Positions 47,678 to 58,394 of a stretch of DNA of 64,000 nucleotides are shown one piece after another. The position numbers and the translations under genes are program-made. Under the pieces are notes generated by a model that was not told the origin of the DNA, searched no databases, and worked only from the letters and a program-made list of their open reading frames with translations. How positions within the stretch are numbered: the first letter of the stretch is position 1; every line of letters starts with the position of its first letter. The DNA comes from Hymenolepis diminuta (taxonomy: Eukaryota > Platyhelminthes > Cestoda > Cyclophyllidea > Hymenolepididae): NCBI GenBank assembly GCA_900708905.1, contig CAADRB010000022.1:1250916-1314915 (forward strand), in the 5' to 3' direction.

Positions 47678-49931
47678 TAATGGTTAATCTACACAATTAA
47701 GTCTCTTCTTCTGTGAACGTTCATATCTCATCACTAATTAAAGTTAGATAGATCGAAGCCTTAGATTTTCGCTTTAAACGAAGTGTAAAATAAAACGGCA
47801 GAAGAAAACGGTGTCTGTGAATTGTCGTTAATCTTCATAAGTACAAAAATTTTTATTTGCTTCTGTGAGAAATTAAATTAACACAGATAAATTACTTTTG
47901 AACGTTTAAATGAAATATTTAAATAATGCAATAAATCGGTTTCCTTTTTCTAGTCAAACTTCAACAGTGTAGTGACGTCGATTTCGACCGTCTCTAGTAG
48001 ACCAAATGTGACAGATTAATAAAAATAACATGAAATAAAAATAAACCCCACTATTTGATTTATAAATAAGGTTTCTGTAAAAATACAATAAGCTGTCGCC
48101 GGAAAATGATAATCTCTCACTTTAGGCCTACCTTTTCGTCGTTCCATTAAATACCTAACTAAACTTTGACATTGAAAACATCCCTTTTGGAGAGATGGTA
48201 ATTCTTAATTCGATGGTTTATAAACTATTGCGACAGTGAAAATTTATTCATATTAATTGTTATGACCAATTATAAGACGTTAAAGAATAAAAAAGTGAGA
48301 ATGAAATATCTACAAGTTTTTTGAACGTTGAACGAAAGATCAACATCAAATTAAACACACACGATCTAAGATCGCTGTCAAAGTAATCGTAACTTCCAAG
48401 AACTTATAAAAATCTTCTTACACAAAAATAAAAATGAAAATTTTCCTGTGCGATAGTAAACAGACGACTTACAAATCTGTTTCAACAATTGTGGCGAGTT
48501 AAAACAGGCTACAACAAGATAAATTGAAAATTAAAGACATTTCAAATTTTGGTCTTTACTTTTTATTCGAATCACTTTAAGTAAAAATGCGATATATTCA
48601 TTAAATACCGTTAAGAGTTTGATTGGCTATATCCGGAAATGACTCCGAACAATATATCTAAATGGATAATTGATGGAATTGAATTTATTTGAATTTATTA
48701 CTATTTCACGATTTTAGTATTATAAAGAGTTCATTTGGAGATTTCTCCAAATGTAAGTTGCGACTGGCACAGCTTTGTCCATAACCTTTGACTGTTTTGC
48801 TTTCAGCCAGGTCAATTTTATAGGAGTCTGTTGGAAACTGCAGATGTTGGTTCCCATGTACGAAGTCTTGCTTTTGTCTGGATTTTCGTAATACCGAATT
48901 TCATTCCATCTTTATTAAAACAATACATACAATCTATTTGTCTCATTACAATAATAAGATTGCACTGATACTTTCATCTCTGAATTTTCACGTTGTTTCT
49001 TTTCATTATCTGCGAATTACAACTAATCCGTTTGTCATTAAAAGGTGATTAAGCAGAAGTAGCATGATACGGGCTTAAATTTCAGGGCTCTACATATTCC
49101 TTGTAACTTTATATTTTTTGTAAATAGGTCATTATCCACATCTAATTTAATGGTTTTAATCATCAGCACTCCCTTCCCATAAATTAATCGAAACCGATGA
49201 TTTGAAATTACTCTCTCATCCTCTTTCAATAAATCAGAATTTTCCACCGTGACAATGAAAATAGTGCCACCTTTGCAAAACGCTTCCAGTAATACGTGAA
49301 CATATTTCGAACGGAGGCGAAAAATGTCTCTGGAGGGAGAAAAGTTTAAATTCTAATGCAAACGCTGGATACAACTGCGGACGATTGGTTTGCAAATCGA
49401 ATCCTTTCCAATAGATCAACAGATCGAAAATTCAGTTATGTCGTCAGTAATTATCCAGTTATTTTGGAGAACAGACACTAAGTTTTTGGGCAAGATTCCG
49501 CTATTTTTCAAACTTCAGTAGACAAAAAGGAAACGGGAGGAATTTCCCGAGTCGACTTAAAAGAGAATTTGATAGAGCCAACATCTTGGAATATTTCTAG
49601 CAACGAACATAAATGTTTTCTTTACGTGAGTGATCTCAAATACCCAATGTGCCATTCGGGCTCCTAAATGGAATCGAAAGAGAATTGAATATCACACTCT
49701 TGGTTTATTTATCGTGAGCCATTGTAAAAAGAATCTGAAAAGTGAAACAGGTTTGATTACAAATAGTTCTTAAAACAAACAGAAGTTGTAACAACTACAC
49801 AATCCGCCATAGCCAATCGAATGCATTCATCCTGCAGTCCATCATCTTCTTATCGATCCTCCAATGAATGCCATTTCGTTTCGTTTATTTCCATTGTGTT
49901 AACACCGTGAAGGTCATAAGGAGTCATCTTC
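47678..49931. other. Diverged outer flank of the inverted repeat and intergenic DNA
   Basis: Up to about 48300 the complement still matches 37100-37507 imperfectly (for example AAAAGGGATGTTTTCAA and TGGAACGACGAAAAGGTAG). Beyond that the sequence is AT-rich with no recognised feature. Confidence 0.5.
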
Positions 49932-50168
49932 ATGTCACGCAAGTTTTCATCAAATTCCCTGCAATCTACCCAAAAAAGAGAAGAAAAGCATTCAACCACA
50001 AATAATTTGTCAAAAACTAAAAATTTTCTTCACACTGTATGGAGAAAACAGTTTCTACCAGCAAGTGGTTCTGGAAATGTTCGAAAACTACCAGGACGGG
50101 GGAATACGGCCAATATAATTTTTAAGGTTAATGGAGTCAAAATGCACAAATATGTGTCTGAACATTAA
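49932..50168 (+). CDS. Possible small protein or exon, unknown (78 codons)
   Basis: An open frame starting with ATG at 49932 and ending TAA at 50166-50168, 420 bp upstream of the SMYD start and on the same strand. The translation is basic and hydrophilic (MSRKFSSNSLQSTQKR..., VWRKQFLPASGSGNVRK) with no recognised domain, signal or membrane segment. A donor-like AAG/gttaat lies near its end, so it might instead be an exon. The composition is less AT-biased than its surroundings, which is the main reason to list it. It may be chance. Confidence 0.25.
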   Translation: MSRKFSSNSLQSTQKREEKHSTTNNLSKTKNFLHTVWRKQFLPASGSGNVRKLPGRGNTANIIFKVNGVKMHKYVSEH

Positions 50169-50587
50169 GGGTCAATAGATACGGCTATAAATATCAAATC
50201 GTAAATGTTCGACATTCCAATGATTTTCAGTGGACTCTTCTGAAAATTTCACAATTATTTAATGAATATACGGAATAACCCTAGATTTGAGATTCTTGGA
50301 TGTCTGTCACAACCATTTATCCTGGGTATTCTTAATCTTTAAGGTGTTTGGCTCACTTTTTGAAATTGTAACTTTAAATTTTAGGTGGATTATATATCAT
50401 TTACATGGAGCCTCTTTTTTCGAATTCTAAAAATAAAACACAAAGAATTAATAAAGAGAAACAAGAGCAAATTCAATACTTTAACAGTGTTTGGTAACAG
50501 TAAAAATTTGTTGACCTAAACGAACTCTATTCGTAGAAAACTTGGTGACTGATGCTCAAAAAGTAGTTCAAACCTCAGTTGTAAGAA

Positions 50588-53500
50588 ATGGCAGAAAAGA
50601 GAGTAAGTAAAAATAGTTCCTATCAAAGTTTATTTTGTTTCTAAGGTAAAGTTTTTAGTAATTTTCAATTGCAAAAAACTCTGTTAATGCTTTCATGATT
50701 GATTACAGCTTACTGATGAAGATATAGCTACATTTATGAATCCACTTTTAACTGCAAAACGTCATCCTCTTTTGAGGAAATACATGTCAGTCATGAGAGA
50801 TGCTGCGTTTCTACCAGAAGATGTGAGCGGTTATTTTACAAAACAAACGGATTTCGCTGGCGTTTGTATGTACTTAAAAGTTATGGAGCGTCATATCAGA
50901 GGTATATTTGAAAAGCATTTATACATCAGTTAACTTACGTTCTTGGCAATAGAGTATAGAAGAACAGATCTCGGTTTACCAGCTAAAAGAGAGGCAGTGA
51001 TTCTAAACAATGGCAAGTCTGATATTATAACTAAAAAGTACCTCGAACTTTGCCAAAAATATTGTGACAAAAAGGAGTTTGAGAAGGCAATTAGGGTAGC
51101 CAATCGGGCATACTTCAGTGCTCTTTCAGAGCAAGCTAAATTTGATGCCCTGAAAAAGAGGTGTTATATTCTCCTTCAAATGGAATATCATGCAGAATTT
51201 TTGAAGGATGCAATCAGTTGTCTTGAGGTGAATTCATATTCCAACCTGATATTGTTGTTTTTAAATATGATTGCTATACATGGAATCATCTGTGATGAGT
51301 ATGCCAATCAGACAAGCATGGAAGAATTGGAGCCATTGGCTAGATCAGAACTTCCGCTCATCATCATGTCCCTTACAGAGTCGGAGGACTATGGCCATGA
51401 TGGTCGCTTCCTCTCACTCTCATACTTTTAATGCATTATTCTCGTCATTCATACATCATTTAGTCCTAATGACTTTTCAATATTGGCTTGACTTATCTGT
51501 AAAATGGTCCTTAATGATGACCTATTTTGACCCCGACTCCCTCATCGGTTTCGCCTTCTGCTTTTAGATAAACGATTCCATCGTGAAAAAAAAATTTATT
51601 TATTTGCTGTTATCTAAATTCTACGGTGGTCTTAATTACCCAGAAAAAAGCAAATTGTATGAAGAAAAAGCATACAAAAGTGATTTGAAGATGGATGAAC
51701 TGAAAGATGATGTAGTAGCTTTGAGGATGGACGTTAATTGTCTTCCCAACTGTGAGGCAAAATGGAAGTCCATCCATCCTGAACCTCCAGAATCCTTGGT
51801 TGACTTGAGTAAAAACACATTAGAAAATACTGGAGAAAGGCAAGACCAAAGCCTCCTTAGAATTAGAAGGCAATTATTATCCGCCAAGGGGGATTGGCTT
51901 CAATTAACAGATACAAAATCTATTCGTGGCTGGACATTAAAGGTTACTGAAAAAGTGCCTGTGGGTATGATGTATATATAAGAATGACCTTAATTATCCT
52001 CAATGACTTTCATTAGGAGGGATTCTTTTAGCAGAAAAGCCCTATGCCTCTGTTTTGAGTTCCCAGTTTACTAGTTATTGCTACTCTTGCTACAAAAGAT
52101 GCATTAATATTCTTCCATGTAAAGGGTGTGCCATGGTAAGTGATCATCTTTTTTGATGAATCCATTCACTAACTCTGCTGGTGATTACAGGTTGGCTTTT
52201 GCAGCGAGAAATGTGCTGAGGATGCCAGAAGTCCCTATCGTTCGCGAAGTGGAGGACCGGGTCGGCATGTATATGATTGTGGAGGACTGCTGCCATGTTT
52301 GCGATTAGACGACGTCACAGGAAGTGCGGAAGATAGAGCTGAAATACTGCCGTTATCGCACTTAGCATATACTTGCATTGCAAACACTCCAGCGGAGGTC
52401 CTGTTAGACTATATATGCTCCACTGGTCGGTACAAGGTAGTTATCTAGTTTCTTTTGATTTATTGATACTTGGTCAATAATTAGTTACATAGTACAATAG
52501 TGCACAATGCTCTGAGATGAACTGACCTCATGATAAGTAAGAAGGGCAAAAATTATAGTCTTTGCATAAACTGTATTAAATCTTCGGTTTGAGTTGTTGA
52601 TATTATTAATAACTTCCTATCAGTATTTTCTCTTCTTATTTTGTTTCTCATAACACGTAATAGCACTTATTTCTATTTCACCGGGCAGAATTTCAAACAC
52701 CAAGCATTTATGGGAATGCGGAATTTCCGAGGTGATCCTCCTGCCTTTTTTGATCCTTCAGACTATTCAGCTGTTGCCTGGCTCTACGCCAATTCCCCTG
52801 AGTTCGATTTTACTATCAGACACAACTATTATGGAGCAGCTATATTTCTGACATACTGTCTTTGGGTAAGGAAAATTAGAATGCTTCATATGATTTTATG
52901 TGTTTGTCTTTTCCTAGACTCTGACCCTTTTACCTGATATTTGTATCTTTTCAGATCTCCGGTTATCCGATGAAATGGTTTGATGAAGCAGGAGGGTACT
53001 TCTACAAACATCCCTTTACTTTAACCAAACGGCCGAAGGTTATACCAGCTAGCTGGATTGCAACTTGTATGGTCTCTCATATCAAGGCTGCACGTTTTAA
53101 TGCTACGAAGTACACAGAAGTGCTGGAGTCCCCAAAAAAACAGGAATCATATTACAATTGGTTGGCCTATTCTATCTATCCAACCATTTCTCTCATAAAT
53201 CACTCTTGCAATCCTAATGCTTGTCTCGTATTTACAGCCAATGGTGGCGCGTATCTCTATGCTTTACGACCCATAGAATCTGAAGAGGAGATAACCATCT
53301 CATATGGATATTACTACTTCTCGAAAAAGTCAGTCATTTATCGGAGGGCTTTACTTAAAGACCGCTACTTATTTGAATGCAAGTGTACTGCTTGTGTACA
53401 ATTTTGGGTACCTTACAGGTTAACAGAAATTCTACTCTGTTCAGTATGTAAGTGGAGATATTTGTCTGATGACAAGGAATGTGCTAAAAAAGGATGTAAA

Positions 53501-53776
53501 AAAGACGGAGGCTTTGAGCTGTTTGTGTCGATATTATCTGAGAAGATACCACACCTTTCAGACTGCCTGACATCAAAATCTTGTGGTATGGAAGATGTTG
53601 TGGAGGCTTTATCTATATTAAAGCAAACCCAAGATCTAATTGTTTCGCCCAGTCCAACAGTTGCACACGTTACTGACTTGTGCATAAAATTAATTGATCG
53701 TGTGACAGGTGTGAGAACTGTTGAAGATATTCAAATTCGTTTTCCTTCTAATTTCGTAAATCAGTCCATTTTGTGA
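50588..53776 (+). CDS. SMYD4: SMYD4-like SET and MYND domain protein
   Basis: Complete gene of eight coding exons: 50588-50602, 50709-50901, 50953-51227, 51568-51964, 52017-52135, 52191-52436, 52689-52865 and 52955-53776. All junctions are GT..AG and in phase, giving 747 aa (human SMYD4 is about 800). Residues about 80-200 form helical TPR-like repeats (FEKAIRVANRAYFSALSEQ). A split SET domain starts near VPVGGGILLAEKPYASVL (about 291-308). It is interrupted by a MYND zinc finger with C315, C318, C328, C331, C337, C341, H359 and C363. The SET core has NHSCNPN (556-562) and SYGYYY (590-595), and a post-SET CKCTAC cluster (616-621). Such proteins are predicted S-adenosylmethionine-dependent lysine methyltransferases, nuclear or cytosolic; SMYD4 activity is poorly known. 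Two AATAAA signals overlap at 53858-53867. The last Cys-to-His spacing in MYND is longer than usual. SMYD4 is favoured over SMYD1-3 because of the N-terminal repeats. Confidence 0.9.
51340..51535 (+). repeat. Dispersed repeat, copy 2, in SMYD intron 3
   Basis: Matches 4075-4275 block by block: CTTACAGAGTCGGAGGACTATGG, TTCATACATCAT, ATTGGCTTGACTTATCTG, GACCTATTTTGACC. It lies in intron 3 (51228-51567). The frame of exon 3 remains open through the donor gtgaat and part of this repeat for about 68 codons, so retention would not stop at once. The exon 3-exon 4 splice gives the better TPR-like helix continuity. Confidence 0.55.
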
Positions 53777-53857
53777 AACACTTTTAAAGTTTGATTGGCT
53801 GTGTAACTAATGTCGGAAACTCTCTTTTCATTTTTTTCATTATATTTTAATATGGTT

Positions 53858-53867
53858 AATAAATAAA
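53858..53867 (+). terminator. SMYD polyadenylation signal
   Basis: Two overlapping AATAAA hexamers (53858-53863 and 53862-53867), about 82 bp after the SMYD stop codon, followed by T-rich sequence. Typical position for 3' end formation. Confidence 0.65.
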
Positions 53868-54076
53868 GCTTTTTTGTCCAAACTCATGTGACTATATTTA
53901 CAGTCGTTGATATCCGAAAGTTAGATTATTTTCAATTATTGTTAATATTATTTTTTCTACAGCAAAACAAGGTGATGGAAAGATCAACTCAAGCCATACC
54001 TGAAAGGTTTGGAGATAAGTCAAGAACCAAATCCTCGCTGCCCCTGTGCTCTGTTATCGTCATATTGTCCGTATTT

Positions 54077-54082
54077 TTTATT
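54077..54082 (-). terminator. Polyadenylation signal of the small minus-strand gene
   Basis: TTTATT on the plus strand, so AATAAA on the minus strand, 92 bp downstream of the stop at 54174. Confidence 0.4.
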
Positions 54083-54173
54083 TTTATATTATTATGAATT
54101 CAAATACATTATTTCATCGTTAAAGTAAAATTACACTTGGCATGTTCCATGTCATGTCACAACCGCCCTATTT

Positions 54174-54553
54174 TCACATAAGTCTTGAAACCGCCATCCA
54201 CTGGGCAGGGAAGTCTGTCACCTTGTTGAATGCCTGCGCTTTGATGATGGTTTTTTCGCCAGTGCCTTGACATTTCCCGCGCGTCTACAAAAATTCTTCA
54301 ACATCGAGCGTTCACGAAGAATTTTCTTCTAGTTTCATACTCTTTAGTTATAAGTGGTGTTTATTTTCATAATCCGCATTCAAATCTCACTCTTTATCAT
54401 ACCACTCACTTGAGTCATATGAGCTTTGAGGCGCCCAAGCTCTTTGCATGAGAAACTTTGGATTCTCCCAATTTCAGTAAATACGAATTCCATAAAAGTT
54501 GGGCAATAGTATTGCTTTTCTTTTGCAGATTTGACCGGAGATTTAGATTCCAT
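54174..54553 (-). CDS. Small two-exon gene of unknown function
   Basis: Minus-strand exons 54410-54553 and 54174-54284 are joined by a 125-bp intron with donor gtgagt and acceptor tttttgtag, in phase 0. The product is 84 aa if translation begins at the ATG at 54553; the frame is open further upstream, so an earlier exon is possible. The N-terminal half includes KEKQYYCPTFMEFVFTEIGR and a helical ELGRLKAHMTQ. The second exon encodes TRGKCQGTGEKTIIKAQAFN, then KVTDFPAQWM. No signal peptide or membrane segment was seen. I do not recognise the family. Support comes from the phase-perfect splice, good splice sites and a reverse AATAAA 92 bp after the stop. It is convergent with SMYD; the two poly(A) signals are about 210 bp apart. 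Needs transcript support. Confidence 0.55.
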
Positions 54554-54759
54554 AGTTGTACGTTGAAGTTTCTCTAAGGGACATCTTTCGTCGGCACTTT
54601 GACGTCCATTAGTCCTCCGATACACAGGCGTAGTATTATGCTTCGATACTTATTCCGAACAGACTTTTATTTACTATCGTTCTCCCTGCCAAAAACTATA
54701 GTATGCAAAACGTAAAGAAGAATCAGTTTGACGAATGTTTCGAGCACTTTGACTAAAGT

Positions 54760-54950
54760 TTTAATTGTAAGTACTTTCGAACTTAGGACTGGCCTGGGCA
54801 CCACCAACTGTCTCTCAGCCTTCATGAAATTAAACTTTATAACAACCAACGTTTTATTGTTATTTCTGATGGAACGGAGTCTCCATAACATTTTTCAAGC
54901 CATTGCTTCGCTTGAACGGTATTTTCTCCCATCAAGAAGCAGTGTAAAAT
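54760..54950 (-). pseudogene. Mariner transposase N-terminal relic
   Basis: The minus strand from 54932 reads MGENTVQAKQWLEKCYGDSV, then PSEITIKRWLL before a stop, followed in shifted frames by a remnant resembling the basic linker of mariner transposases. The spacing of KQWL, YGDS, P and TIKRW matches the N-terminal helix-turn-helix of the family. Only this part is recognisable; the catalytic part is missing. It lies just upstream of the small minus-strand gene, and a relation between them is not evident. Confidence 0.6.
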
Positions 54951-57118
54951 GAAATCACGAAATTGTTTTTAATGCATTGTTTTGAAAATAACAATAGTAG
55001 AGTCACTCTTAGCACAATAACTCACAAACTAATAAATAGAATATCATGAAAGTTTAACAGCAGTCTTTTGAAGGTTAGTATTAACTGAAAAAAAGGTGAT
55101 TGCAATAAAATTAGCGCCATCTATGTGTTAGGCCCGGGACTTTTCAGCCCATGTGTTACAGGAGGCCCATTATACGGGTATGAACTAATTTGATTAATTT
55201 TGCGTTCATCTTATAGAATCGTACAGATAGGGCCTTTCGTAAATCACTAATGATAGGTACTGTTCCGCAGTGACAATCGATGGCTTCCAATAACAATTGT
55301 TCTTACAGGAAGCATTTCCTGTATGGTGGATATCCCAGCAGGAAATCCATGTTGGCAATTTAATAAACATTAATCTAAACAAAACTCCAGGTTTTGCAGT
55401 ACCAAAAAGTAAAATATTTCTGCAGTTAGCTGGGTCAGGTCTTATTGATTATTTCAGCATCTTTCTCCCTCTCCCCACCACCCCCCTTATAGGATCGGTT
55501 ATAGGGAATCTTCCCGACCAATAATTATTAAAGAATTTCTGTAAGTAGATATTTAGGAGTGATCCGCTCCACTTAATAAGTTTGGATCGTAAATAATTAG
55601 CTCCGGTAATTTTATAGATTTAATTGCCTTTCCGCTGCTTTTTTATGTATCGATGCTGTAAGAGTTAGTGATTGATCATCGAAATCATGACAATAGATGA
55701 TTTAACTTTTCGTTAGATGTCCGAAATAAATTAATTATATTAATATCATATTAATTAATATTACATGTCGTGGAAAAGAATTAGAAATGATTAAGGGATT
55801 AAGAAAGACTACATTCCATAGGTAATGTGTGTTTTTGAGAAAAAAGGAGGTTCATGTAGGAATTTGTTGGTTTTACGTAATTAAAATGGGCAGATAAACT
55901 CAAAGGAGATATTCGAATATTTGTTAAATCCTTATAAACTACAGATTTCAAAATTCCAAGGATTTTGATCTCTGTGTTCGGATATTTGATTTAATGAATA
56001 AGATATAAACACTGGTTAATATCAATGCAAAATTTATGTTTAATTTGAAATCACATAGCTTCTACCTGGATACAATTTTATTGCAATCAATTGTAAATAA
56101 TTATAAATTAAGCTAGAAGAGATTTAACCGAGCATAATGGTATTAACCAATTAGATTTTATTCAATACCACACCAGAGAATAGGGGTTGGTTTAGCTTTG
56201 TTAGTCTATGCAATAAACTGACCATAAATTTATTTAATTATCGAAAGAACTTACCCAATATATGATTAATTATCCACTTCAAGTAATTTTGATGCTTTCA
56301 CCTGAACAGTACGAAATAAACGAAATGTCGGTAATCTTGATGATTTGTGAATTGTTGTAAATGGATATAGTGCCTCATGAATTTTTTTCAATGGAAAAAA
56401 ACGAAAATGTTATTGAATATCTAATGAATGAGAAAATTAATCGACATTATTAAAGAGAATAAAATTATTTTTGCCTGTTGTTAACATATGTGTATCATAC
56501 TTGATAGTGCAGCTTAGGGGTCTGGAGCATATTTTGCAACTGATGATGACTAAACATTATGTTACTTCACTCATCTTCAAATCGCAGATAGTTTCCATTT
56601 TATATATCACATTCAGTTTTTTTATATTTAAAGACTTTTCCTCATATGTAATCGCTATATATATGAGAATAATATATTCCCCAAAATAATTCTTATGCGT
56701 AAGATTCTTTATTTCAAAAAGTCCAAATATTTTCGTTGTAGATGATATTTCATTTTGTCTATAGTGTCATTGAAAAGATAACAAATACAATGATTATCTC
56801 GATTAAGATAAAACACCGAAAGATCATTTAAAATGTAATTGTTTAATTTTAACATTAAAAAAATTTTGCACATGAACATGGTAAAAGGTCGCTTAATCAG
56901 ACTCAATTCTCAGATTAGAAATATAATCCAATATTTCAGTTTCGGTGAATTTTTATTTAAAAAACATAATTTTTTATAAAACTATTCACTTTTTATTAAA
57001 CATGTTGATTAATAATATTTCCATTTGTTTATTCCCATCTTCAAGGTTATTTTTCTGCTTCACGAATTTGAGGTGGACTTTGTGAATTCTTATTTGGAGG
57101 TATTGGTGCTTTGAGAAA
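54951..57118. other. Intergenic DNA upstream of the ELM2 gene
   Basis: Very AT-rich, 2.2 kb, with no recognised gene or repeat. Short open frames at about 55297-55524 and 56471-56689 lack any support. The promoter of the ELM2 gene should lie in its right part; no obvious TATA element or other motif stands out. Confidence 0.5.
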
Positions 57119-58394
57119 ATGTCAAATGCTAAACGAGATTCAAACACCAAAGCTAAAAGTAAACCATCGGAGGGCAAATGTCAGAAAAGTGGGTCCAATT
57201 TAATGTTATACTTGTAAAATAATGCCCTAATGTGTTTATTATATTTTGATTCCGTTGGTACTAGCTCTGCGTGCCATGGTGTTTTCATTATTTATTGCTA
57301 ATTTGTTGTCTATTTTTCTTTTACAGGTAATGTGAGAGTTGGTCCCGAGTTTCAAATTTCCATTCCTGAGTTTACCGAAACTAGGCCGGATAACTACTTC
57401 AATGAACCGTCTGAACGGGAAGAGAGAGTCTGGAACCCGAAACTTTCTCCTCCTTCTTCGGAGATAAACATGTATATTACTGAAGCTAAAAAGTTCAGGT
57501 ATCTGGCGCTATTATTTTTTGGTAAAATCAACTATTTAAATTTAAATTTATCATTTATATTTTTAGTATCTTATAGAATATACGCTATGTTACTTAGTTC
57601 ATTTTCATTTTATAGTTATCCGCTTGATGCTGCGTTAACTCTTCTGCATTATCACAAATATAATATTCAACATGCAATCGATGACTTGCCCAATTATGAA
57701 CCAATTTTGAATAACTATACAAAATCTGCTGTGAGAAGTTTTCTGAAGAGTGTTGATGGTCGACCACGCAAAAACTTTGTTAAAGTCTCAAGAGATGTAA
57801 ATTTTTCTTTTTCTGAAGTTCTCTATTTTTCATTTTTTTGACTTTGCGAATACGTTCATACATATCATTAGATTGTAGCTTGTGTGCGTTTTCTCAATGC
57901 ATATTACAAATGAAATTAATTATCTGTGAATGTGATGATGTCAAATGTGTTTATTTCACTTGTTTTTAGTTTCCCGGGTACACAATGGGAGAAATCCAGG
58001 GTCTTTACTATGCCATAGCGGCTCCCTTCAAGGCTCAATCACGTCGTGGTCCGAAATACGCTTTGCAAATGAGGAATTGCTATCAAAAGGCCTTGAAATT
58101 GGGATTCACTACTCACCATTCCGCATATGAACTTCATAAAAGTGGAACAGATCCTGACGAAGTTGATGCTGATACTCAATTTGAAGGCTACTTCCACCAA
58201 ATTATGTCTTCTGATAGGGCTAGCAAGTTGTGCAAGAGTGTCATTCGTGGACGTCCCTATGTATCAAAAGTCAACGGAAATGGAAACGGTGCTAAAGGTA
58301 CTCCTGACACTTCTAGGGGTATGGCTGCCAATGGAGCTTTGGCATCTAACCGACGTCAGATCTTTACCGAATCTCTTCGAAGAGTGGCTCACAA
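57119..58394 (+). CDS. RCOR: ELM2/SANT-domain transcriptional corepressor, CoREST (RCOR)-like; 3' part beyond window
   Basis: Four coding exons, 57119-57188, 57327-57498, 57616-57796 and 57970-58394, splice in consistent phase and give 282 codons plus two bases. The last donor is CACAA/gtaagt and the gene continues past 64000. The first exon (MSNAKRDSNTKAKSKPSEGK) is basic; its donor gtgggt leaves one base that completes a codon with exon 2, which supports the start. The ELM2 domain spans about 25-115: NVRVGPEFQISIPEF, VWNPKLSPP, then YPLDAALTLLHYHKYNIQHA and DDLPNYEPI. A degenerate SANT follows at about 118-165 (YTKSAVRSFLKS, NFVKVSRDFPGYT, GLYYAIAAPFKAQ), with Tyr instead of the first Trp. 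The HYHKYNIQHAIDDLPNYEP block is closest to RCOR, whose ELM2-SANT binds HDAC1/2 and assembles LSD1 complexes in the nucleus. The later part of exon 4 has no recognised domain. MIER or MTA relatives are less likely. Confidence 0.78.

Noticed and set aside
54667..54891. Minus-strand frame of 74 codons with a hydrophobic end
   Set aside because: It overlaps the mariner HTH relic in another frame; the apparent membrane segment is translated AT-rich DNA.
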